Below, one piece after another: positions 35,277-42,953 of a stretch of DNA of 64,000 nt. Under the pieces are notes generated by a model. That model saw only the letters and a list, made by a program, of their open reading frames with translations, was not told where the DNA came from and ran no database searches. A program made the position numbers and the translations under genes. Origin of the DNA: an uncultured Alistipes sp. (lineage in GTDB: Bacteria; Bacteroidota; Bacteroidia; Bacteroidales; Rikenellaceae). Positions within the stretch are counted from its first letter, which is position 1. Each line of letters starts with the position of its first letter. The stretch lies in NCBI GenBank assembly GCA_910584485.1, contig CAJUAV010000001.1:248001-312000 (forward strand). The letters are read 5' to 3'.

Positions 35277-36242
35277 CTATTTCTTCTCGGGTTTGGCGAT
35301 CGTTTCGCGCATCTGCGTGTCGGCCATGAGGTTCTTCATCTTGTAGTAGTCCATGATCCCCAGATTGCCGTTGCGGAAGGCCTCGGCCATCGCCAGCGGC
35401 ACCTCGGCCTCGGCCAGAATCACCTTGGCGCGGGCATCCTGCGCCTTGGCCTTGTTCTCCTGTTCGAGGGCCACGGCCATCGCGCGACGCTCCTCGGCCT
35501 TGGCCTGGGCGATGTTCTTGTCGGCCTGCGCCTGGTCCATCTGCAGCTGGGCGCCGATGTTCTTGCCGACGTCGATGTCGGCGATATCGATCGAGAGGAT
35601 CTCGAATGCGGTCCCCGCGTCGAGCCCCTTTTCGAGCACCACGCGCGAAATCGAATCGGGATTTTCGAGCACGATCTTGTGCGAGGCGGCCGAGCCGATC
35701 GACGAGACGATGCCTTCGCCGACACGCGCCAGCACGGTCTCCTCGCCCGCGCCGCCCACGAGCTGCTTGATGTTCGCACGCACGGTCACGCGCGCCTTGG
35801 CGATGAGCTGGATGCCGTCCTTGGCCACCGCGGCCACGGGAGGCGTGTTGATGACCTTCGGATTGACCGACATCTGCACCGCCTCGAAGACGTCGCGGCC
35901 CGCCAGATCGATCGCCGTGGCCATCTTGAAATCGAGCAGGATGTTGGCCTTCTGCGCCGAGACGAGGGCGTGCACGACGCTCGTGACGTTACCGCCCGCC
36001 AGGTAGTGGGCTTCGAGCTCGTTCGGGTCGAGGTTCAATCCCGCCTTCGTGCTCTCGATCATCGACGAGACGATCGTCGAGGGGGGCACCTTGCGCCAAC
36101 GCATCAGGATGAGTTGCAGCAGGCTGATGCGGACGCCCGAGACGAGCGCCGAGAACCACAGCCCCACGGGAATGAAATAGAAGATCAGCCAGACGGCGAT
36201 CAGCGAGACGAAGACCAACAGGGCGATCAAGGGCATTTCCAT
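35277..36242 (-). CDS. floA: Flotillin-like protein FloA
   Basis: 321 residues. A membrane hairpin at residues 5-28 is followed by the SPFH/band-7 domain (about 60-220, MSVNPKVINTPPVAAVAKDG, VARVGEGIVSSIGSA-like) and a Glu/Ala-rich coiled coil (AQADKNIAQAKAEERRAMAV). FloA assembles membrane microdomains in bacteria. The gene follows an NfeD-family gene by 24 nt, the conserved partner pairing. Confidence 0.97.
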   Translation of the reverse strand: MEMPLIALLVFVSLIAVWLIFYFIPVGLWFSALVSGVRISLLQLILMRWRKVPPSTIVSSMIESTKAGLNLDPNELEAHYLAGGNVTSVVHALVSAQKANILLDFKMATAIDLAGRDVFEAVQMSVNPKVINTPPVAAVAKDGIQLIAKARVTVRANIKQLVGGAGEETVLARVGEGIVSSIGSAASHKIVLENPDSISRVVLEKGLDAGTAFEILSIDIADIDVGKNIGAQLQMDQAQADKNIAQAKAEERRAMAVALEQENKAKAQDARAKVILAEAEVPLAMAEAFRNGNLGIMDYYKMKNLMADTQMRETIAKPEKK

Positions 36243-36266
36243 AATTCAGAGGTATTTTTTGGTAAG

Positions 36267-36728
36267 TTAATCGATTCGTTTGACCACGACGCTGAAATTC
36301 TCGAAGCCCGCCACCTCGACCTCCGTGCGCGGGTCGATGTAGGCACCGCTGGATTTCGCTTCGTACCTGCGGCCGCCGATCTCGACGATGCCCATCGGAG
36401 CGAGGCGCGACACGGTCACGCCGCGGGCGCCGCAGGCCACCTCGTCGGCGGGCGAGTGCATGCTCGACGAACGGATCTGCTGCCGCAGCGAGAAGCGCTG
36501 CCACGTCTTGGCGCGCAGGGCGAAGGTCGTCACCAGCAGCGAGAGGACGAGGCAGACGAGCAGCACGACGATGCCGGTCGTCGTTCCGAAGCGGTCGAAG
36601 GCGAGGTAGACGGCCGCGCCGTCGCAGATCATCGTCAGCAGAGCGCCGACCGACACTCCGGGCAGCAGCACCAGCTCCGCCACCAGAAAGAGCAGGCCCA
36701 GCAGGAGCAGAAGAGCGATATACCACAT
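36267..36728 (-). CDS. NfeD family membrane protein
   Basis: 153 residues with three predicted membrane helices in the first 75 (LLLLLGLLFLVAELVLLPGV, VYLAF..., TGIVVLLVCLVLSLLV) and a C-terminal OB-fold (GARGVTVSRLAPMGIVEIGG) typical of NfeD1b. It usually works with flotillins, and it is the first gene of the nfeD-floA unit, with its own promoter. Confidence 0.93.
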   Translation of the reverse strand: MWYIALLLLLGLLFLVAELVLLPGVSVGALLTMICDGAAVYLAFDRFGTTTGIVVLLVCLVLSLLVTTFALRAKTWQRFSLRQQIRSSSMHSPADEVACGARGVTVSRLAPMGIVEIGGRRYEAKSSGAYIDPRTEVEVAGFENFSVVVKRID

Positions 36729-36754
36729 AGCGTATTCGGTTTTTTGGTTGCAAC

Positions 36755-36762
36755 CAAAGATA
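36755..36762 (-). promoter_or_regulatory. -7 box of nfeD-floA
   Basis: CAAAGATA (TATCTTTG on the minus strand), 27 nt before the nfeD start. Confidence 0.6.
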
Positions 36763-36776
36763 CGTATTTTTTTTCG

Positions 36777-38327
36777 TTATTCCGCGATTTCGACCGTTTT
36801 TATTTCGGGCGAGGCACCTTCGGCGGCTCCGCGCAGCGCCTCGACCGCCCGTTCGGCCTCTTCGCGCGTCTCGAAGGTCCCGATCACGAAGAGGGCGGCC
36901 CCCACGCGCGACACCTCGGCGGCGGGGTAGAGCGCCTGCACGGCACGGCGCATCGCATCGGTCAGGGCGTCGCTCCCGACCACCTCGACGCGATAGCCCG
37001 CGACCGTGGCCGTCGGCAGCGGCTCCTGCGAGAGGTTGCGGTACTCGCCGTCGATCCACACGACCACTTCGGGACGCAGGAACCCGCGTTTTTTCAGCCT
37101 TGCCTGCGCCTCCTGCGCTTCGGCGGCCGTGGCGAAGCCGCCCGCGAAATAGCGCCAGCGGCCCCCCTCCTCGAGGTAGCAAAGCGGCGCGGTGTTGCGG
37201 AAGGTCGAGACGGGGCGTTTCGACTGGAAGGTACCGAGCAGCACGCGGTAGATCGTGCCGCGCTCGTAGATCTTGCAGGGAGGGATGGGGTTCTGCGCCG
37301 TGTAGAGCGGCCGCGGCGAGAAGACGAGCGTGTCGTAGGGGATGAAGATGCGGTCGGCGACCGACACCTTCGGCAGGCGGCAGTCGAGCCGCGCCAGCCG
37401 TTCGCGCACGACCTGCAACGAGTCGCAGGCGGCATCGAGCTCGAAGGTCTCGGCGATCGACCGTTCGTACTCGACCAGCATCCGCTTGCGCAGCACGTAG
37501 TCGACCAGCTCGTCCGAAGCGGTCCGCCCCTGCAGCGAGGAGACCTCGCGCAGCGTCTCCGAAAGCCGCGCCGACTGACGGTCCAGCAGCGCCTCCTTGC
37601 GCAGCGCCTCCAGCAGGTAGTCGTAGGCGTAGCTCTTGTTGTCGAAGATATCGTTCCAGAGCGCCGAGAGCGTGTCGGCCGTGCGGCGGTTGCGCGCCTC
37701 GAGCTCCGCGAAACGCTCCTTCAGGGCGAAAGCCTCCTCCTCGGTGCGCACCGAATCGAAGGCGCGCTCCAGCTCGGCCAGCGCCGCATGCCCCGCCGCA
37801 AAACGCGCGGCGGCCGCCTCGGCGCGCGGCTCGGCGCGCTGCGCCCGTTGCAGCGCCGCATAGTCCGCCGCAGGCAGATGGCGCGCGAAAGGACGGTTCT
37901 TCACCAGGTTGCGCACCTTCAGCGAATCGGGCAGCCGCGAGGGTTCGGGGGCGGTATCGGAGCGGTGCGCGGCGTCGGCGTCGAGGTTGGCGAGGACCCA
38001 CTCCTGCTCGATCGTGTTGATGCGGTCGAGGACGCGGCCCTTCTTCGTGCGCACCTCGAAGATGCGGTTTTCGGACTGCATGATCTGCTGCGCATGCTGC
38101 CGCCCGTTCTCGGGATCGTCGCGCAGCAGGGCGCGGACGCGGACGACGGCCGCGGCGATCGAATCTTCGCGCTGCTGCAACAGCGCCTCCTCGCGCAGCA
38201 GCGCCATGTACTCCTCGTTGCGTTCCAGTCCCGCGATGCGCGCCTCGACGGGCTGCTGCGCCCGCGCAGCCGTCGCGGCGCAGACGAGGGCGAAAAACGT
38301 GATGCAAATCGTACGCATAGGGTTCAT
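36777..38327 (-). CDS. Secreted coiled-coil protein with SPOR-like repeats
   Basis: 516 residues; ATG at 38327 shares its A with the trkH stop (TAATG). A signal peptide ends at ARAQQ. Residues about 25-330 are Ala/Arg/Glu-rich and predicted coiled coil. The C-terminus has two units resembling SPOR domains: YRVLLGTFQSKRPVSTFRNT with WRYFAGGFATAAEAQEAQAR, and YRVEVVGSDALTDAMRRAV with ALFVIGTFETREEAERAVEA. SPOR domains bind denuded peptidoglycan glycans at division sites. The coupling to trkH is tight, but the functional link is unclear. Confidence 0.75.
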   Translation of the reverse strand: MNPMRTICITFFALVCAATAARAQQPVEARIAGLERNEEYMALLREEALLQQREDSIAAAVVRVRALLRDDPENGRQHAQQIMQSENRIFEVRTKKGRVLDRINTIEQEWVLANLDADAAHRSDTAPEPSRLPDSLKVRNLVKNRPFARHLPAADYAALQRAQRAEPRAEAAAARFAAGHAALAELERAFDSVRTEEEAFALKERFAELEARNRRTADTLSALWNDIFDNKSYAYDYLLEALRKEALLDRQSARLSETLREVSSLQGRTASDELVDYVLRKRMLVEYERSIAETFELDAACDSLQVVRERLARLDCRLPKVSVADRIFIPYDTLVFSPRPLYTAQNPIPPCKIYERGTIYRVLLGTFQSKRPVSTFRNTAPLCYLEEGGRWRYFAGGFATAAEAQEAQARLKKRGFLRPEVVVWIDGEYRNLSQEPLPTATVAGYRVEVVGSDALTDAMRRAVQALYPAAEVSRVGAALFVIGTFETREEAERAVEALRGAAEGASPEIKTVEIAE

Positions 38328-39772
38328 TATCTCCACCATTTCATGAAAAAGAGCTGGATCAGTCCGAATATCTCCAAACGCCCGAACAGCATGAGCAACG
38401 CATCGAAGCCCTTCATGAAGGCGGGCATCGCTCCGAAGTTGTCCATCGAGCCCACGGCGCCGAAGCCCGGCCCGACGTTGCCCAGACAGGCGATCGATCC
38501 CGTGAAAGCGGTCGTCGGATCGAGTCCGCAGAGGGTGCCGACGAGCGATCCGATGAAAAGCAGCATCATGTAGGCGACGATGAAGACCGTCACCGCATGC
38601 AGCATGTCGTTCTCCTGCATCACCCCGTCGAGGCGGATGCGGATGACTGCGTTCGGGTGGCGCTGCTGCTTCATGCGCGCCAGCATCATCTTGACGGCCA
38701 GCACCAACCGATTGACCTTGATGCCGCCTGAGGTCGACCCCGCGCAGCCGCAGACGAGCGACGCGAAGATGAGCAGCACCACGGCGAAGGGGGTCCACAC
38801 GTTCGTGTCGGCCGTCGCGAAGCCCGTAGTCGAGATGAGCGAGGCCACCTGGAAGAACGCATGGCGGAACGACGCCGAGAGCGTGGGGTAGAGCCCCGCA
38901 GCGAAGAGGCTCGCGGCGACGAGCACCGAAAGGCCCGCCACGATGCCCAGGTAGCAGCGCGTCACCTCCGAGCGGAACAGGTTGTTGCGCTTGCCCGTCA
39001 CGGTGGCGTAGATCAGTCCGAAGTGGATGCCCGCCACGAGCATCGTGCCGATGAGGATCGTCTCGATAAGCGGGCTGTTGAAGTGGGCGATGCTGGCGTT
39101 CTTGGTCGAGAAACCGCTCGTGGCGGCGGCCGACATGCCGTGGCAGAGGGCGTCGAACCAGTTCATCCCCGCCAGCTTGAGCAACACGGTCGACAAGATC
39201 GTCAGCCCGACGTAGACCACGAGCAGGATCTGCACGATGATCTGCGTGCGGTAGCGGAAATTCTCTTTCGCGAGGGTCGACATTTCGACGTTCGAGAGGG
39301 TCATCTTGCTGCGCCCCATCGAGGGGAGGATCACCAGCGCGAACATGACGACCCCCATGCCGCCGATCCAGGTCGTGGCCATGCGCCAGAACTGCATGCC
39401 GCGCGGCAGCTCCTCGATATCGTCCAGCACGGTGGCGCCCGTGGTCGTGAAGCCCGAGACGCTCTCGAACCAGGCGTTCATCAGGTTGAACTCGCCGCCC
39501 CAGATCAGGTAGGGGAACATCCCCACGACGCAGGCCACGAGCCACGAACCCACGACCACGGCGAAGCCCTCCTTCGTGGAGAGCTGCCCCTTGCGATCGA
39601 CAAAGATCTGCGGAAAGGCGCCGAGCAGCGCCGTCAGCAGCGCCGAGAGCAGCAGCGGATAGAAGGCCGAGTCCGCGCCGCTCGCGTAGGAGATGCCTAC
39701 GGCGAGCATCATGAAGCCGGCGATGAAGAGCATCACCACCCCGACGTACCGCAATACCAGATCGACCCGCAT
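38327..39772 (-). CDS. trkH: TrkH-family potassium uptake protein
   Basis: 481 residues with four pore-like repeats: SGFTTTGATV, SAAATSGFSTKN, ASLISTTGFATAD and GNVGPGFGAVG, whose glycines form the selectivity filter. It forms the ion-conducting subunit of Trk at the inner membrane; TrkA, the NAD-binding gate, is not in the window. The gene lies 13 nt after the HAMP-type receptor and shares one base with the SPOR-like gene. Confidence 0.96.
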   Translation of the reverse strand: MRVDLVLRYVGVVMLFIAGFMMLAVGISYASGADSAFYPLLLSALLTALLGAFPQIFVDRKGQLSTKEGFAVVVGSWLVACVVGMFPYLIWGGEFNLMNAWFESVSGFTTTGATVLDDIEELPRGMQFWRMATTWIGGMGVVMFALVILPSMGRSKMTLSNVEMSTLAKENFRYRTQIIVQILLVVYVGLTILSTVLLKLAGMNWFDALCHGMSAAATSGFSTKNASIAHFNSPLIETILIGTMLVAGIHFGLIYATVTGKRNNLFRSEVTRCYLGIVAGLSVLVAASLFAAGLYPTLSASFRHAFFQVASLISTTGFATADTNVWTPFAVVLLIFASLVCGCAGSTSGGIKVNRLVLAVKMMLARMKQQRHPNAVIRIRLDGVMQENDMLHAVTVFIVAYMMLLFIGSLVGTLCGLDPTTAFTGSIACLGNVGPGFGAVGSMDNFGAMPAFMKGFDALLMLFGRLEIFGLIQLFFMKWWR

Positions 39773-39785
39773 ACGTTTCGTTCGT

Positions 39786-40616
39786 TTAGTTCTTCGACTG
39801 CCGCGCCTGGTTGATAAGCGTGTCGATCTTCTCCTTGAGCTCCAGCACCTCGTCCTTGCATTCGCCCTTCACGGCGAAGGGGGTGCGGAACGAGAGGTAG
39901 CGGCCGAGCCCCGCGTTCATCTCGACGATGGGACCCACGCAGTAGATCGACATGAAATAGTAGAACATCAGGACGATGGCGATCATCACGAGCAGCGAGA
40001 TGAGCACGGGCGTCACGGCGCGGTAGGCATTCTTCTTCATCTGCTCGGTGCGCGGGGCCAGCGAACTCTGCGTCGAGGTCATGTAGGCCTTCACGGCGGC
40101 CGAGAGACGGTTGTAGACCCCTTCGAACTCTTCGGTGTACCAGCGGTCGGCGGGGGGTGCGACGGGTTGCAACAGGGAATTGAGCGCCAGCGAATCGGCC
40201 GCGTCGGGCAGGACGGCGGGCTGCGGCCGCACGTCACGCTCGTGCGAGGCGAGGTAGCCGTCGACCAGGATCTTCATTTCGGTCGTGGTGAAGGCCAGCG
40301 AATCGAGAAACGATTTGTCGAGCGCCTCGGCCTGCGCCACCGAGAGGACGTTTTCGAGCCGCCCGAGCGAGGCGCGGCAGAGGCTGTCGGCCTTCGTCTC
40401 GGCGAAGACCGTGCGGCGGATGAGGGCCACGTTCAGCTCGTGCGCCGCATCGAGCATCTCTTTCGCCAGCTCGATGTTGCGGCGGCTCGCCTTCAGGATG
40501 TCGTCCGTGGCGCGGCTCAAGCGGCTCAATTCGACGAACGAGAGCATTCCCGATATGAAGAGCAGGCAGACGATACTCAAAAAACCGATCGTCACCCGCT
40601 TGCGCATTCCTGTCAT
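39786..40616 (-). CDS. Orphan four-helix-bundle sensor with HAMP-like segment, no output domain
   Basis: 276 residues. A membrane helix (FLSIVCLLFISGMLSFVELS), a ~165-residue periplasmic helical region resembling the MCP four-helix bundle (SRLSRATDDILKASRRNIEL), a second membrane helix (VTPVLISLLVMIAIVLMFYY) and a HAMP-like tail (GPIVEMNAGLGRYLSFRTPF) with a final coiled coil. It stops where a histidine kinase or methyl-accepting domain would begin, so it may be a sensory adaptor that signals to another protein, or a truncated kinase. It begins an operon with trkH. Confidence 0.75.
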   Translation of the reverse strand: MTGMRKRVTIGFLSIVCLLFISGMLSFVELSRLSRATDDILKASRRNIELAKEMLDAAHELNVALIRRTVFAETKADSLCRASLGRLENVLSVAQAEALDKSFLDSLAFTTTEMKILVDGYLASHERDVRPQPAVLPDAADSLALNSLLQPVAPPADRWYTEEFEGVYNRLSAAVKAYMTSTQSSLAPRTEQMKKNAYRAVTPVLISLLVMIAIVLMFYYFMSIYCVGPIVEMNAGLGRYLSFRTPFAVKGECKDEVLELKEKIDTLINQARQSKN

Positions 40617-40642
40617 ATTCCGAACAATTCTTTTATAGGTGC

Positions 40643-40650
40643 CAAAGATA
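40643..40650 (-). promoter_or_regulatory. -7 box of the HAMP sensor-trkH-SPOR operon
   Basis: CAAAGATA (TATCTTTG on the minus strand), 27 nt before the start codon. Confidence 0.6.
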
Positions 40651-40695
40651 GCGATTATTCGCCGAAAAACCGCGCCAAAACCGCAACAAAGCGCC

Positions 40696-42018
40696 TTACG
40701 CCTCGCTTTTCGCCGCGCCGTCGTCGATCACCACCCCTTCCAGATCGTGGTTTTCGTCCATCGCAACGAGCTTCACGCGGCAGATGCGGTTGATGCAGCC
40801 GCGGTCGTAGGGGGCCGTCACGCGCCGATAGTTGCCCGTGAAGCCGAACATCCGCCCGCCGCGCATCGTGCTCTCGAAGAGCACCTCGTCCTCCGTCCCG
40901 ACGGCCCGCGCGCAGAAGGCGGCGTGCAGGCGTACGCAGAGCTCCTCCAGCTCGGCCGCACGGCGCGTCGCCACGGCCGCAGGCACCTTGTCGGGCAGCT
41001 CGACGGCGGGCGTGCCGGGGCGCTCCGAAAAGGGGAAGATATGGAGGAAGGCGGGAGCCAGCCCGGCCAGGAAATCGTACGTGGCGCGGAAATCGGCCTC
41101 CGTTTCGCCCGGGAACCCGACGATCACGTCGATGCCGATGAAGGCGTCGGGCATGGCGCGCCGCACCGAGGCGATGCGCTCGGCGAAGCGCGCCGTCGTG
41201 TAGCGGCGCCGCATGAGGCCCAGGATCCGGTCCGACCCGCTCTGGATCGGAATATGGAAATGGTGCCGGAACTTCGACGAAGCGGCGCAGAAGTCGATGA
41301 TCGGGTCCGTGAGCAGGTTCGGCTCGATCGACGAGATGCGGTAGCGGTCGATCCCCTCGACCTCGTCCAGCGCGCGCAGCAGATCGAGGAACGTTTCGCC
41401 CGTCGTGCGGCCGAAATCGCCCGTGTTGACCCCCGTGAGCACGATTTCGCGCTGCCCCGCGGCGGCGATGCGGCGCGCCTCGGCCACCAGCTCGGCGATC
41501 GGCTGGTTACGGCTCGAGCCGCGCGCATAGTGAATCGTGCAGTAGGCGCACTTGTAGTCGCAGCCGTCCTGCACCTTGAGGAAGGCGCGCGTGCGGTCGC
41601 CCGTCGAGAAGGCGGCGAAAAAGCGCGTCAGCTCCTCCGTCGCACAGCTGTAGACCTGCGCGGGGCCCTTGCCCGCGAGCTCGGCCACGCGGCGGTAGAG
41701 GTCGCCCTTGTCGTTGTTGCCCAGGACGAGGTCGACCCCCTCGATCGCCGCGATGCGCTGCGGCGCGAGCTGGGCGTAGCACCCCGTCACGGCGATGATC
41801 GCCTGCGGGTTGCGGCGGTGCAGCCGACGGATCAGGTTCCGGCATTTCTTGTCGGCATGCTCCGTCACGGAGCAGCTGTTGATGACGCAGATGTCGGCCT
41901 CGGCCGTCGGCGCGACGCGGACGAAGCCCCCCTCGACGAACTGTCGGGCGAGGGTCGAGGTCTCCGAGAAGTTGAGTTTGCACCCCAGGGTATGGAAATT
42001 GACGCGGCAAGGTTGCAT
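40696..42018 (-). CDS. mtaB: tRNA N6-threonylcarbamoyladenosine 2-methylthiotransferase MtaB
   Basis: 440 residues. The UPF0004 domain has GCKLNFSET, CVINSCSVT and VTGCYAQL with three cluster cysteines, followed by the radical-SAM motif CDYKCAYC and SIEPNLLTDPIIDF. The C-terminal TRAM domain is intact. Presence of GCKLNxxE rather than GCxxN of MiaB and the overall length favour MtaB. It modifies A37 of ANN-decoding tRNAs, using two 4Fe-4S clusters in the cytoplasm. Confidence 0.95.
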   Translation of the reverse strand: MQPCRVNFHTLGCKLNFSETSTLARQFVEGGFVRVAPTAEADICVINSCSVTEHADKKCRNLIRRLHRRNPQAIIAVTGCYAQLAPQRIAAIEGVDLVLGNNDKGDLYRRVAELAGKGPAQVYSCATEELTRFFAAFSTGDRTRAFLKVQDGCDYKCAYCTIHYARGSSRNQPIAELVAEARRIAAAGQREIVLTGVNTGDFGRTTGETFLDLLRALDEVEGIDRYRISSIEPNLLTDPIIDFCAASSKFRHHFHIPIQSGSDRILGLMRRRYTTARFAERIASVRRAMPDAFIGIDVIVGFPGETEADFRATYDFLAGLAPAFLHIFPFSERPGTPAVELPDKVPAAVATRRAAELEELCVRLHAAFCARAVGTEDEVLFESTMRGGRMFGFTGNYRRVTAPYDRGCINRICRVKLVAMDENHDLEGVVIDDGAAKSEA

Positions 42019-42091
42019 GGTCGCAGATTTGATTCGGACGCGAAAATACGAAATCTTGGCCGAAAGAGGGCGGCCTTTCGGGGAAAAAATG

Positions 42092-42099
42092 TAAATTTG
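42092..42099 (+). promoter_or_regulatory. -7 box of the metal ABC permease-lptF-ribBA-fmt operon
   Basis: TAAATTTG, with the ATG 24 nt later. Confidence 0.6.
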
Positions 42100-42122
42100 C
42101 GCGCAATTACGGAACCGACGCG

Positions 42123-42953
42123 ATGGAATTTTTCAACGATCTGGTGCAATACGGCTACCTGCGCAACGCCTTTCTGGCGGCGATCCTCTCGGGGGTCGCC
42201 TGCGGGCTGGTCGGCACCTACATCGTCTCGCGCCGCAGGGTCTTTCTGGCAGGCGGCATCACCCACGCCTCGTTCGGCGGGCTGGGGCTCGCCTTCTGGC
42301 TCGGCACCGACCCCATCGCGGGGGCGACGCTCTTCGCCGTCCTCGCCGCGCTGGGCATCGAGTGGGCGGGCGACCGCATCCGCCTGCGCGAGGATTCGGC
42401 CATCGGCATCATCTGGTCGGTCGGCATGGCCCTCGGGGCCCTCTTCATGAGCCTGCGCCCGGGCTACACCTCGGGCGATCTGGCCGCCTACCTCTTCGGC
42501 AGCATCGTCACCGTCACCCGAGGCGACATCGCGGCCCTCGCCGTGCTGACGACGGTGCTCGTCGCGGGCGCCGCGCTGTGGCTGCGGCCGATCATGTACG
42601 TCGCCTTCGACCGCGATTTCGCCCGCAGCCGCGGCATCCCGACAACCCTTGTCTCGTACCTCATGGCGGCGATGATGGCCCTCGCGATCGTCCTCTCGAT
42701 CCGCATCATGGGCATCGTGCTGCTCATTTCGCTCGTCACGATGCCCGTGGCGATCGCCAACACGCTGACCCGTTCGTTCCGCCGCATCGCCCTCGCCGCC
42801 CCCGCGATCGCCGTCGCGGGCAACCTCGCGGGGCTCGTCTTGAGCTACCGCTGGGAGGTGCCGCCCGGCACGGCCGTCATATTTGCGCTCACCGTTGGTT
42901 TGATTGCCGTAAAACTATTACCTTTGCATCCGAAACCGAAAGCCGCGGCATGA
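42123..42953 (+). CDS. Metal ABC transporter permease, ZnuB/TroC family
   Basis: 276 residues with eight membrane helices. ABC-3 features: VGTYIVSRRRVFLAGGITHA at the N-terminus, the EAA-like coupling loop YVAFDRDFARSRGIP, and SIRIMGIVLLISLVTMPVA. It would carry zinc or manganese with an ATPase and a binding protein, neither of which is adjacent, so partners must be elsewhere. It overlaps the LptF/G gene by 4 nt. Confidence 0.93.
   Translation: MEFFNDLVQYGYLRNAFLAAILSGVACGLVGTYIVSRRRVFLAGGITHASFGGLGLAFWLGTDPIAGATLFAVLAALGIEWAGDRIRLREDSAIGIIWSVGMALGALFMSLRPGYTSGDLAAYLFGSIVTVTRGDIAALAVLTTVLVAGAALWLRPIMYVAFDRDFARSRGIPTTLVSYLMAAMMALAIVLSIRIMGIVLLISLVTMPVAIANTLTRSFRRIALAAPAIAVAGNLAGLVLSYRWEVPPGTAVIFALTVGLIAVKLLPLHPKPKAAA
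42895..42926 (+). promoter_or_regulatory. Promoter inside the ABC permease gene, feeding lptF-ribBA-fmt
   Basis: TTG at 42895-42897, a 21-nt spacer and TACCTTTG at 42919-42926, within the last 60 nt of the permease gene and 24 nt before the lptF start. Confidence 0.6.
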
